A DNA stretch of 64,000 nt from Legionella drancourtii LLAP12 (lineage in GTDB: Bacteria > Pseudomonadota > Gammaproteobacteria > Legionellales > Legionellaceae): contig NZ_JH413808.1 of the NCBI RefSeq assembly GCF_000162755.2, positions 53,835 to 117,834 of the forward strand, read 5' to 3'. A program made the position numbers and the translations under genes. How positions within the stretch are numbered: position 1 is the stretch's first letter; every line of letters starts with the position of its first letter. Shown here one piece after another: positions 18,501 to 24,882 of the stretch. Below the pieces are notes generated by a model, which worked only from the letters and a program-made list of their open reading frames with translations, searched no databases and was not told the DNA's origin.

Positions 18501-18694
18501 TTAATAACAAAAGGCGCATCTGGAAATCGATAAAGTATGTGAGTCCCACCTTCAGCGATGCGCTCGGCCTTAGTTAAATCAATTGCACCGGATTCAGTCT
18601 TTGGTACTGAATAAACAAACTCTTGCTGTGCCCATTCACCAGACGTTTTGTTCACTGATAAAATTTGAGCGATTTCTGTATTGGATGTAGACAT
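12509..18694 (-). CDS. Giant multidomain protein: kinase-like N-terminus and three serine beta-lactamase-fold domains
   Basis: About 2,061 residues from ATG 18694 (the frame is open to ATG 18766, adding 24; neither start has a good ribosome site). Residues about 40-260 look like a divergent kinase fold: a Gly-rich loop with VIKLMK and a late DAMGFENILFFKD / FKIGSAIKHD segment. Three PF00144 domains follow at about 445-750, 935-1245 and 1459-1990. The nucleophiles are Ser490, Ser982 and Ser1595, each in SLSK; each domain has a YSG motif; the third motifs read YQWG, HWG and HSG. TPR-like helices lie near 770-805 and 1265-1345. Domain 3 is split by two related inserts. No signal peptide is seen. 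The size, repeat plan and Glu/Lys-rich tail suggest a Dot/Icm effector; that is inference. Confidence 0.85.
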   Translation of the reverse strand: MSTSNTEIAQILSVNKTSGEWAQQEFVYSVPKTESGAIDLTKAERIAEGGTHILYRFPDAPFVIKLMKQNPNPMELEELEKKYAVLYECFDKEGKKRCIREQHITHQVQLPGKEPQEAALSIVPYEKCFKSKVKFDFKIEPAELDIYLMEHNQDLFDKVHKALIYKEGSGVDFELNDYAFIDERIGAILHRLDNDPKLREVMIEFLNHYRDFYQRTNIILDAMGFENILFFKDEQGDWQFKIGSAIKHDTGKYTNELFDALHSGKEVNLTGFVNFTHAYFSPANIRAVNVCAMKLGLEPVIHDVIIDSTDLVRIAQELSVGERMLAYARHGDFEKIDKIIQEHRGELSFNLRDFWTYSLIADEYINHSQPPTALKNYLDTVSQFPVILPENEGDAKRVEDSKKAIIDRKNMHDKKIMLHQELTTVALNKGQLQKIIDSAHTPAVSYAYVESNEQHQHGLVKTSLALGKKNAQSTGTENTVGGNTRFPASSLSKIVFTYLVLQLVKEKQIDLDEPLLSILQQEGQEYERFKVNGEYPEKAMQLTARHVLSHTTGLPNWSPNLSSTLTFDPRSDLGSGYSYSGEAFLFLQTVIETKTGKNLEELAKKYVFDPVKMNRSTFKPQPEDGKNIVVVHTQLEKPTPILEIEPPLHSAASLLTTANDFSKLMSAWLDSMDDPIIKQAFESRGAYSIANTCGLGWHIYKNKDAVIAYQWGANPNTRSFIALNVTEKKGAVFFTNSENGMSIATQILNSPDLPPIGDMQELFKYMSFSQSDEAGWQETIAGKICEDEGRLEEARDYFEKAIELRRLEWSNAVHQNSSPEKTVFTSPMETFVGNYNDEAEIYLREGSLICRRFNSETKLVRISEAEFLPEEDPSFKISFKRDLVEILSIRGDQTLLFKHPLTKPQLETEHEKTGGAKEQHSLTTVDSEKKVMLHDLMNKAYIPGVSIATISDGTLSWSGALGISDMDFGDCVDESTVFEACSLSKPLFAYLVLKLIEKDQLPPDFLTQSLPEIDYGRFKSEDREKVASLTPQMILSHQTGLPNWEPGTNQLEFQFKPGDQYHYSGEGYHYLQKVIESKIGKSLETLAQEYVFTPLGMKNSHFERARFKPGTQFASRHNELMQPQPYRDEVTAAGSLQTTAYDYAQFVMALLKEQTLRKTAMNELVSTEKDETARKKEIPQEVLQSVFWGLGWGLEKTEEGTLAFHWGDTLGAKAFVAINPENGSAICYFANSQNGLSLVKELVTPHVGLTKGLDYLCGKYDYTHYDKPGYKERHEGLLAESRGDYVTAKIQLLKAIELEPKYTVELTQHIECYDKPGWKEQQEGIKAELKGDYKTAIIKFNQALVQDLESEKQIEKHLAWLNDLDHPIAVGKEKLQEYTGKYGPHEITIEGESLKLQSFGQSYKLIPVGKNIFSPENNLNFRLEFDTKRGYVAYHFLDLAFQPIIEKKQKATAPTSKMTLEEVMKKAGIPGISVITVNNEGIISPPLVKGTVSSTQCGLLKMPVAKIKEEQSKFYKSYYILTEEGLLYYNKSKDKLHKIELDEYQLEELRKSFAKDEQIDILSDDQLSEITSITDHLHSSPSMEVTPETVFGAASLSKPVFAYLVLKLIAANNANEAQPGLGQFNAKFDLKTPLYQVFPDILKKFRKEDEDKTKLLTAEMILSHTTGLPITHDESKGLIEFQFDPGTKYAYSGPGIAYLQEVIEALTDSNLETLAQEYIFGEKALNMKHSSFHTDKSKSPQAANSLYTTPSDYAKFIVAWMNDEELQYAFQPMVSMNHDHLPGNWPMEVNGLEQDRNHVAWGLGFGLQTDKQCGCGLIKMTTDPSQSSFDCIEGLLEERNAVILFNDALFYADQTSRTIKKIELTESNQDDFNRLKEKCTESYKLAEGSELKWITSVTGRIHRASRAYHSGDMNEYRAWVAMNLEDKSAVVYFANSHNGHILADSIISPEVEIDNVFNYFFQTYGFARNFDELQGITNFHGVNSNCLKKTSPKIEEKPDTPKELEKGTAMSEESELLTSSLPKAKTLTLGFLTPEKRKEKNQEDNYCGFKSGFLIGKSFYN

Positions 18695-19000
18695 AATAAA
18701 AAAACAAATATAGGAGTATTGCGCACATTTTAAACTAAAAAAATTGAGCTCACTTTGGGTGGTCATTTTTTTACGGTTTTTTTACAGCTTAAATGCTTTT
18801 TTATGATGGGCCACTATGGCGCTCTGGCTCATCAACTAAGATGGGCATAAACTGACACCTTACCGAGCAGCGAGTCATTTTTATCTTGCGCCAAAAAACA
18901 AATTAACTCCTTATTGCTACATCAATAACGCGAGATAGAGCCACAAAAAATTAAATTTGACCCGCACAAAAGGATGTATAGTGTGCACATACTCTACGCG
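18695..19000. other. Intergenic region without recognised gene
   Basis: These 306 bp lie between the IcmC-like gene and the giant protein gene, both on the minus strand. The part at 18695-18766 is an open extension of the giant gene. The rest has T-rich runs near 18767-18782 and no obvious hairpin or gene. Confidence 0.5.
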
Positions 19001-19579
19001 TCACGATCCGTATAGTGTGTTATTAATCATCTGAAGAGTACCTACAATATTGACCGCTAGAATTCCACCAAACACATGCATTAACCCCTTTCCAGTGGCT
19101 CCTGGTTGGCTACCCGAACCGGCAGCGCGCGCAATCAATACCCACCCTCTTACAAAAGCAATGAGGCCGATGACTTGAATAATAATCGTCAATGGCCTTC
19201 CAACGACACTTCCACTTCCAAATAATGTATCAAGAGTCGAATTACCGCTGTTTACCGGTGCATATTGAAGAACATTTTGATAACCAAATGAAGATTGCAT
19301 GAACATCGAAAAGGTCGTTGGAAAATAAATCAGCATTGTACCTACTAACAAATAAGTTATTGGTTCTTTAGCATTGGTATTACTCGACATCATTGTTCGT
19401 TGTTCGCCATATTGCTTTAAACAATAGACTCCCTTAAATAAAAAGGCGCAACCGATAAGATACGCAGCTCCTGTAATCAAGCGCTCTACAGGAAGCAAAT
19501 TATTTGCAACATTATTTAATATGTTGACCTGACTTGATATCCAGCATGCTACTGTCCCGCCCGTACATGTATCAGCCAT
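19001..19579 (-). CDS. IcmC/DotE-like Dot/Icm secretion component (extra copy)
   Basis: 192 residues with four hydrophobic segments, and the family marks NNLLPVERLITGAAYLIGC, KQYGEQRTMM, KEPITYLLVGTMLIYFPTTF and a C-terminal GGILAVNIVGTLQMINNTL. IcmC/DotE and its relative DotV are inner-membrane proteins of the type IVB Dot/Icm system in Legionella; their usual length is near 195 residues. Core icm/dot genes sit in two chromosomal blocks, so this copy on an ICE is a paralog. It is next to the giant protein gene on the same strand, 306 bp upstream of it. Confidence 0.8.
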   Translation of the reverse strand: MADTCTGGTVACWISSQVNILNNVANNLLPVERLITGAAYLIGCAFLFKGVYCLKQYGEQRTMMSSNTNAKEPITYLLVGTMLIYFPTTFSMFMQSSFGYQNVLQYAPVNSGNSTLDTLFGSGSVVGRPLTIIIQVIGLIAFVRGWVLIARAAGSGSQPGATGKGLMHVFGGILAVNIVGTLQMINNTLYGS

Positions 19580-19817
19580 ATAAAACCTCGACTATTTTCT
19601 TAGATAATCACTCGTACTGGGCATGTTAATACCCATCACCCCTTCACCGAATGAATTAATTTCACCCCATACCTTGCAATTTTTGTTTTTTCTCTTACAG
19701 TTAAGTTTAGGACATTTGTGCCAATTTGTTTTGCGCAACCGAAAATCATTACTTAATGCTAATTTTGCATTAAATTAATTCACTATATGTAAAAAATAAC
19801 GCTTTTTTACATAATTT

Positions 19818-19846
19818 TTGCAGATAATTTAATATTTGTGTATAAT
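19818..19846 (+). promoter_or_regulatory. Sigma-70 type promoter
   Basis: TTGCAG at 19818-19823, a 17-bp spacer and TATAAT at 19841-19846, extended by TGTG just before. Transcription would begin near 19853 and lead into the gene at 19884. This places the transcript start after the upstream TTG at 19836 and rules that start out. Confidence 0.65.
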
Positions 19847-19883
19847 TGTCATAATGTTTATAAATTTAAATTTGGTATCCTTC

Positions 19884-20822
19884 ATGAAAAAAGACAATGA
19901 GAAAGAAAAACATCAGCCTGTCCCTGAACCAACCACAGCAGGTGGAGCAAAAGAACAAACCTCTTCAGCCGCACTCACATTAGAACTATTAAAAAAAGAA
20001 AAAGAAAAACTTAAAGAGGTAGAAAAAAAAGAAGCTGCTGCTGAAGGAGCAAAAGTACGCTGTCGAACTTGTTTTAAAGAAATAGCCCCTACCCGTCGTT
20101 GTTTCGGACATGGTGGAGGAGGCGGTGGAGGTGATGGTGGCTCTGGTAAAACCTCCGAGGAAAAGGCAAGTTCCGGTGAAGATAAATCGCTAACCAAATC
20201 AGGAAAGGTAGTTGAGTCTACAGATGAATTAATAGGCGAGTTTGCTTCAATGGGTGATGGTGAAGGGCTTGATTTAGAATCTAGTTTTGACCCGGAAATA
20301 ATTGAACAATTAATCGCTGACGGGAAATTGCTGGTTGATAGTGATCGCGAATCATTGACCCTTACGATTAAACTGCTTTGTGAGCCTAATGAATTAACTG
20401 AAGAACAAAGAGAAGAATTAAAAAAATTCATGGAAGCGATTATAAAAGAATTCAATGAATTTAAAAAAGAGAACAATCTTTCCGATGATTGTTTAAAACT
20501 TACTCAAGATGAAGAAGGAAACATACTCTCTCTTCGTATTACCATGCCCACCTTAGCTTTATACGATGCATTTATCCAACGGCTCGCAAATAATTTAGTG
20601 CCCATACCCACTCCGAAAGCACAAGAAAAGGATGAAGTCACAAAAGAGCAACGTTTTGCTCCAAACCCACTTTCGATGGAACCTAAACCTTCTTATAAAG
20701 ATAAACCTTCCAAACAAGAAGAAATTGAGTCAAATAAGGATGTAGAACCTAAAAAGACAGAAGATGAGGAAGAGGAACAAGTAATCTTTAACCCATCTCC
20801 TTTTAACAGGAAACCTTGGTAA
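19884..20822 (+). CDS. Acidic protein of unknown function with Cys/His cluster and Gly-rich linker
   Basis: 312 residues, no match recognised. The N-terminal 55 residues are Lys/Glu-rich and likely helical. Then comes a possible zinc knuckle VRCRTCFKE with a second Cys and a His in RRCFGHGG, followed by a Gly-rich linker. A helical domain at about 125-250 contains ELTEEQREELKKFMEAII, and the tail is rich in Pro, Lys and Glu. ATG 19884 fits the promoter at 19818-19846. The charged, linker-rich plan is common in secreted Legionella proteins, but no secretion signal can be proven here. It converges on the S24 repressor gene with a shared terminator. Confidence 0.6.
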   Translation: MKKDNEKEKHQPVPEPTTAGGAKEQTSSAALTLELLKKEKEKLKEVEKKEAAAEGAKVRCRTCFKEIAPTRRCFGHGGGGGGGDGGSGKTSEEKASSGEDKSLTKSGKVVESTDELIGEFASMGDGEGLDLESSFDPEIIEQLIADGKLLVDSDRESLTLTIKLLCEPNELTEEQREELKKFMEAIIKEFNEFKKENNLSDDCLKLTQDEEGNILSLRITMPTLALYDAFIQRLANNLVPIPTPKAQEKDEVTKEQRFAPNPLSMEPKPSYKDKPSKQEEIESNKDVEPKKTEDEEEEQVIFNPSPFNRKPW

Positions 20823-20831
20823 AAGCTACAA

Positions 20832-20869
20832 ATGAACCTCCCTGTGGTAAGTCACGGAGAGGTTCATTA
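20832..20869. terminator. Bidirectional terminator hairpin between converging genes
   Basis: AATGAACCTC (20832-20841) pairs with GAGGTTCATT (20860-20869), with further pairing of GTG and CAC inside. T-rich DNA follows on the right and A-rich DNA precedes on the left. It lies between the stops of the 19884 gene and the converging repressor gene. Confidence 0.7.
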
Positions 20870-20871
20870 AA

Positions 20872-21549
20872 TTATATTTTTCGAATCAGTGCCAAAACAA
20901 CCCCAATTATTTTATGCCCGCAACTCCGAGTAACACGAATACTTGCCCAATTCTCATTTACAGCGATCAATTCATACTCCTTCACTGGATTACCTGCCGA
21001 GAGTTGCTTATAACGGCGCACGGTGACTTCTTTACTATCTTGTAAATGAATAACAACTATACCCCCAGGACGAATTATTTGATCCGGATCAACAATTAAA
21101 ATATCACCAATTTTAAGTTCTGGAGTCATACTGTCATCTTGTATGCATAATGCAAATGAATTGTTTCCAAGTTGAGCTGTCAAGTCAGGACTAAGCGGAA
21201 TAAAAGATATAGCATCACTTTTCCGGTCTTCCTTTATCGCTTGAATATATTGTTTAGGATCGCAAGCTTGCTGAGCATTCAACAAGGGAATTAAGGCCCC
21301 TAGCCACGGAAACTCCTGCTTAACCTGTTTGTCATCAGTCAAACACATCAAATACCCAGGAGCTACATCTAACGCCTCTGCTAACTGCTTAATTTCCTCA
21401 GGACCAGGAGTTCTTATCCCTCTTTCCCAGTTGTTAATCCTGGAAGGCTTTAAATCGTCTGTAAGCTCTGAAAGCGCTTTTCTAGTCAGTCCTTTAGCTT
21501 GTCGCTCTTGAAAAATTCGCTCTCCAATTTTTTCTTTGATGTTCATCAT
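20872..21549 (-). CDS. LvrR-like phage-type repressor (HTH plus S24 fold) of the transfer module
   Basis: 225 residues: XRE helix-turn-helix at about 10-65 (KGLTRKALSELTDDLKPSRI, NNWERGIRTPG) and a C-terminal S24 domain with the Ser motif CIQDDSMTPELKIGDILIVDPD. The LexA catalytic Lys position reads VTVRRY, Arg instead of Lys. The linker has QQACDP where Ala-Gly is usual. Self-cleavage is therefore doubtful. It is divergent from lvrA with palindromic sites between them, so it probably shuts off the lvr-trb operon and itself. Its place matches the phage-repressor gene (lvrR) that precedes lvrABC in Legionella ICEs. Confidence 0.85.
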   Translation of the reverse strand: MMNIKEKIGERIFQERQAKGLTRKALSELTDDLKPSRINNWERGIRTPGPEEIKQLAEALDVAPGYLMCLTDDKQVKQEFPWLGALIPLLNAQQACDPKQYIQAIKEDRKSDAISFIPLSPDLTAQLGNNSFALCIQDDSMTPELKIGDILIVDPDQIIRPGGIVVIHLQDSKEVTVRRYKQLSAGNPVKEYELIAVNENWASIRVTRSCGHKIIGVVLALIRKI

Positions 21550-21595
21550 CGAGTCATACCTTTTCTCAAAATAACTAATAAATCCATTGACAACT

Positions 21596-21645
21596 CACTT
21601 AATGTGCAATATCGTCATGCTTAATTGCACATTAAGTGCAATTAA
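21596..21645. promoter_or_regulatory. Operator pair between repressor and lvrA
   Basis: TTAATTGCAC and GTGCAATTAA form a perfect palindrome around ATTAA at 21621-21645. CACTTAATGTGCAAT at 21596-21610 is the exact reverse complement of ATTGCACATTAAGTG within it (21624-21638). Repeated symmetric sites between a CI-type repressor and the gene it faces are the expected operators. They end 18 bp before the first lvrA ATG. Confidence 0.75.
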
Positions 21646-21663
21646 CAAATCATTATCTTTCAA

Positions 21664-22611
21664 ATGAAGATAACACAGAATAAAAACAATAACGAGATGT
21701 ACAACCAGGAATGTGTATCAATCATGGATTTTATGGTTAACAGCGAGGAACTTGAGGCAATTTATGGTTTGCCTCATGCACAACAACTCGCTTATTTAAG
21801 AGGGATACGACCGTACATGGACGTTAAAACAGGACTTGTTGGCGTTAAACGGCGAATTAGCTTTCAGTCGATTGCTGAACAAATTTATATTCAGCCGCAC
21901 CAAGGTGTAAAAAGCGAAAAATATTCTCGTGCTCAAGTTCGACGTGCTCTGTCTGCTTTAGAGCGTGTTGGTTTGATCAGTTTGCAATCAGAGGAATTAC
22001 AGCTCATTTTAAAATGCAACTTAGCAACTTTGGGTTATTTTGCGCAAAATAAAGTAGTCACAAACCCGTCACAGAAAGCCGTCACATTTTGTTCTGATCA
22101 ACCCATTGAAAATAAAGGGTTTTATGAGGATTTTCCGGAAAAACCCATCACAGTGGAACCCCCAAAAGCCGTCACACCTCTTATAAAAGAAAATAATTAT
22201 ATTTATTTATTACGCCAATTCGACCATTTCTGGCTTATGTATCCCGAGAAAAGGTCACGTGAGCGTGCTTTTGAAATTTTTCAACAAATCAATCCCGATG
22301 AGCATTTACTACAAACCATGTTGCAAGCACTGGAGAGCCAAATCAAAGCCCGTAAAACGAAAGAATCGCATGGTGAGTGGGTTCCAGCCTGGAAGTTTCC
22401 AGCCAACTGGTTGTCGCAAAAGTGTTGGGAAGATGAAGTCAAAATCGAATTAAAGCAGGAGAAAAGGAATGAGAACCGTCGCGCAAATACTGCAACAACA
22501 GCCCATGACCCATTCTGGAACCCAGAAGCAGGAGACTTGGCCAGTACAGGAGAAGATGAATACCAGCAAGCCAACGTCATCAGCTTGCAACGTTACCGAC
22601 AAGCGGATTGA
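21664..22611 (+). CDS. lvrA: LvrA-like protein, replication/regulatory type
   Basis: 315 residues. The N-terminal part (about 50-110) has a winged-helix-like segment (RISFQSIAEQIYIQPHQGV, QVRRALSALERVGLISL) as in phage replication initiators. The C-terminal half has the motif FDHFWLMYPEKRSRERAFEIF, often seen in replication-associated proteins. First gene of the operon that leads into csrT-like and trb genes. The start is uncertain: ATG 21664 lacks a ribosome site, and ATG 21697 or 21724 are options. In Legionella, lvrA-lvrB-lvrC precede conjugative clusters; the molecular role is not established. Confidence 0.75.
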   Translation: MKITQNKNNNEMYNQECVSIMDFMVNSEELEAIYGLPHAQQLAYLRGIRPYMDVKTGLVGVKRRISFQSIAEQIYIQPHQGVKSEKYSRAQVRRALSALERVGLISLQSEELQLILKCNLATLGYFAQNKVVTNPSQKAVTFCSDQPIENKGFYEDFPEKPITVEPPKAVTPLIKENNYIYLLRQFDHFWLMYPEKRSRERAFEIFQQINPDEHLLQTMLQALESQIKARKTKESHGEWVPAWKFPANWLSQKCWEDEVKIELKQEKRNENRRANTATTAHDPFWNPEAGDLASTGEDEYQQANVISLQRYRQAD

Positions 22612-22927
22612 GAACCTGTTTACCCGCTTTGCTGTTTTTTACGGTCATTTATGGCGCAGTCAGTTTAAGAGCGATGGATTTTTGGAATTTGCCAAAAAAG
22701 AGTGGACTGAAGGGTTGGGGCGATTTAGCGATGAGGTTTTGAATCAGGCCATTTTAACCTGTCGGGATCATTGTGACATGCCGCCTAGCCTGCCGCAAAT
22801 GATTAGTTTTTGTCGTGATATCAAAAGGCGGAATACTTTTTATGTCTCAGATGAAGCACATCAACCAGCCAGCAGGGTTGTGGTTGAAGAAAATATCAGG
22901 CAATGCAAAGCCTACTTACTTAAATAA
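22469..22927 (+). CDS. lvrB: LvrB-like protein (replication P-like)
   Basis: 152 residues. The conserved part is about 40-130: RIENLFTRFAVFYGHLW, WTEGLGRFSDEVLNQAI and DHCDMPPSLPQMISFCRD, which resemble the phage replication P family of helicase loaders. ATG 22469 has AGGAG nine bases upstream and overlaps lvrA by 143 bp in another frame; ATG 22550 also has a good site and would give a shorter product with less overlap. Second gene of the lvr module; co-transcribed with lvrA and the CsrA-like gene. Confidence 0.75.
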   Translation: MRTVAQILQQQPMTHSGTQKQETWPVQEKMNTSKPTSSACNVTDKRIENLFTRFAVFYGHLWRSQFKSDGFLEFAKKEWTEGLGRFSDEVLNQAILTCRDHCDMPPSLPQMISFCRDIKRRNTFYVSDEAHQPASRVVVEENIRQCKAYLLK

Positions 22928-22943
22928 AAAGAGGAGAAGCACA

Positions 22944-23219
22944 ATGTTATTTTTAACAAGAAAAGTCGGGGAATCCGTGATTATCGGTGAAGAAATTTAC
23001 TGCACGGTGCTTGAATACAAGCATGACGAAGTTTGTCTGGCTTTTCATGCCCCCAAGTCCCTACCAATTCATCGGGAAGAAATTCAACGCAGAATTAACC
23101 GCGAGCGCCAAAAGGATGAATGGTATTGCGATCGCGTGTCTCACAAAGAAAGCGTGGTTGATCGCCTAATCAGTAAATTCAAACAAGAAATGAGTCCTGC
23201 TCAGAACCTTCAACAATAA
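22944..23219 (+). CDS. csrT: CsrA-like RNA-binding regulator (LvrC/CsrT)
   Basis: 91 residues. The first 55 are a CsrA core: MLFLTRKVGESVIIGEEIYC, VCLAFHAPKSLPIHREEI; the Arg at position 6 is present, and an Ala-Pro-Lys stretch stands in for the usual Ala-Pro. A C-terminal extension beyond normal CsrA follows. CsrA proteins dimerise and block translation by binding GGA motifs in mRNA leaders. ICE-borne paralogs of this kind (lvrC, later csrT) are known in L. pneumophila and affect conjugation. ATG 22944 follows GAGGAG. It is 15 bp ahead of trbB, so it is transcribed with the transfer genes. Confidence 0.88.
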   Translation: MLFLTRKVGESVIIGEEIYCTVLEYKHDEVCLAFHAPKSLPIHREEIQRRINRERQKDEWYCDRVSHKESVVDRLISKFKQEMSPAQNLQQ

Positions 23220-23234
23220 TATGGGGTTAGCTCA

Positions 23235-24197
23235 ATGATAGATCGGGTTGAAGGCATAACAGTTAAAGACCGTGCCAAAGAAAAATTGAAGCGTGATTTA
23301 GGTGGTTTGATCGAAGGGGCGTTAAACGACCCTAAAACCGTGGAAATCATGCTCAATGCAGATGGCACACTTTGGCAGGAACGGCTTGGAGAAACAATGC
23401 GTTGCATAGGGAATATAAATGTAGCACGTGCCGAATCCATCATCAAAACTGTTGCCGGTTTTCATGGAAAAGAAGTAACCAGCATGAAGCCTTTGTTGGA
23501 GGGAGAACTGCCTCTAGATGGCTCACGTTTTGCTGGACAACTGCCGCCGGTTGTTTCAAGTCCAACCTTTGCCATCCGAAAAAAAGCTTTATCGGTTTTT
23601 ACACTCAATGACTATGTTCAATCGGGAATTATGACTGAAGCACAGTGTGAGGTTATTGAAAAAGCCGTTTCTTCACATCGAAACATTTTAGTCATTGGTG
23701 GTACCGGTTCTGGCAAAACCACATTGGTGAACGCCATTATCAATGAAATGGTTATTCATGCGTCTGAAGAACGTATTTTTATCATTGAAGATACGGGGGA
23801 AATCCAGTGTGCAGCAAAAAATTGTGTTCAATACCACACCACGCTTGATGTCAGTATGACCCAGCTTTTGAAAACCACACTGAGGATGAGACCTGATCGA
23901 ATCATTGTGGGGGAAGTTCGCGGAAGTGAAGCGCTTGACTTGTTGGATGCATGGAACACGGGACATGAGGGAGGAACAGCTACTTTGCATGCGAATAACT
24001 GTATTGCAGGGCTTCATCGGTTGAAATCACTCATTACTAGAAATCCCTCAGCACCCTCCGAGATCGAACCTTTAATTGGAGAGGCTGTCCATTGTGTTGT
24101 GCACATCTCAAGAACTCCACAGGGGAGACAAATTCAAGAAATTATTAATGTCCATGGTTATGTAAACGGTCATTACAACATCGAAAAACTTATTTAA
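23235..24197 (+). CDS. trbB: TrbB, VirB11-type secretion ATPase
   Basis: 320 residues of the hexameric type IV secretion ATPase family. It shows Walker [16 protein letters not shown] (about 155), the Asp box [12 protein letters not shown], Walker [15 protein letters not shown] and the His box [13 protein letters not shown]. It powers pilus assembly and substrate transfer from the cytoplasmic face. It opens the trb operon as in IncP plasmids and lacks only details needed for subtype. The next gene starts 11 bp downstream. Confidence 0.95.
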   Translation: MIDRVEGITVKDRAKEKLKRDLGGLIEGALNDPKTVEIMLNADGTLWQERLGETMRCIGNINVARAESIIKTVAGFHGKEVTSMKPLLEGELPLDGSRFAGQLPPVVSSPTFAIRKKALSVFTLNDYVQSGIMTEAQCEVIEKAVSSHRNILVIGGTGSGKTTLVNAIINEMVIHASEERIFIIEDTGEIQCAAKNCVQYHTTLDVSMTQLLKTTLRMRPDRIIVGEVRGSEALDLLDAWNTGHEGGTATLHANNCIAGLHRLKSLITRNPSAPSEIEPLIGEAVHCVVHISRTPQGRQIQEIINVHGYVNGHYNIEKLI

Positions 24198-24208
24198 GGA
24201 GAAAATGA

Positions 24209-24586
24209 ATGAATCAAACGACTCTGTTTAATCAAAAAAACTACTGGATAATGGGCTTAATCGTTTTATTTTTGTTGTTAATCACTCATCCAGCCGCAGC
24301 TTCCTCTGCAGGAGGTGGACTTCCCTTCGATTCATGGCTGACTAAAATTCAAAAATCCATTACAGGCCCTTTTGCCTTTAGTGCTGCCATTATTGGATTG
24401 GTTGCTGCAGGCGCGACCCTTATTTTTGGCGGTGAATTAAATGGATTTATGCGATCCCTGGTCTTTTTTGTGTTAGTGCTCTCCTTTCTAGTGGCAGCTC
24501 AAAATACCATGACGGCAATTACTGGCAAAGGCGCTGAAATTTCTAAACCATCTGCTGGAATCATTGCAACGGAATCTCAGCTATGA
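24209..24586 (+). CDS. trbC: TrbC, VirB2-type conjugative pilin
   Basis: 125 residues: an N-terminal hydrophobic signal ending near HPAAASSAGG, then two membrane helices (about 53-75 and 82-103) divided by the short loop GGELNGFMR. This is the prepilin plan. In RP4 TrbC is trimmed and made circular by TraF, which is also encoded here (34955-35500). AAGGAG lies upstream of ATG 24209. The stop overlaps the start of trbD by four bases. Confidence 0.9.
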   Translation: MNQTTLFNQKNYWIMGLIVLFLLLITHPAAASSAGGGLPFDSWLTKIQKSITGPFAFSAAIIGLVAAGATLIFGGELNGFMRSLVFFVLVLSFLVAAQNTMTAITGKGAEISKPSAGIIATESQL

Positions 24587-24882
24587 GTCTTCGTTCCATC
24601 CCAATACGACGCAGCGGAAACCGCCCCAGTTTGTTTATGGGCGGAGATCGTGAACTGGTTATGTTCTCAGGGCTATTATCAGCAATCCTAATCTTTGCAG
24701 CTCAAGACTGGCTGGCGGCTTTCGCAGGTAGTGTCATATGGTTTCTATCCTTGAAAGGGCTTCGTTTAATGGCTAAATCCGATCCTTATATGAGGGCTAT
24801 ATATTTAAGGCAAAGACGTTACCAAGCTTATTATTCGGCCCGTTCAACTCCTTTCAAAGCAAACAAAAGAGGTTATCAATGA
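24583..24882 (+). CDS. trbD: TrbD, VirB3-type inner-membrane protein
   Basis: 99 residues with the VirB3 plan: a short cytoplasmic lead IPIRRSGNRPSLFMGGDREL, two close hydrophobic segments (about 25-57), then a basic Tyr/Arg-rich tail. It works with the TrbE ATPase at the inner membrane. It overlaps trbC by 4 bp and trbE by 4 bp, showing translational coupling. Confidence 0.9.
   Translation: MSLRSIPIRRSGNRPSLFMGGDRELVMFSGLLSAILIFAAQDWLAAFAGSVIWFLSLKGLRLMAKSDPYMRAIYLRQRRYQAYYSARSTPFKANKRGYQ

Noticed and set aside
19836-19883. Upstream TTG start for the 19884 gene
   Set aside because: A clear -10 box overlaps it, so the transcript begins downstream of that codon.
19913-20476. 187-residue antisense frame rich in Ser and Pro
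   Set aside because: It mirrors the charged and Gly-rich gene on the plus strand; composition only, no start signal.
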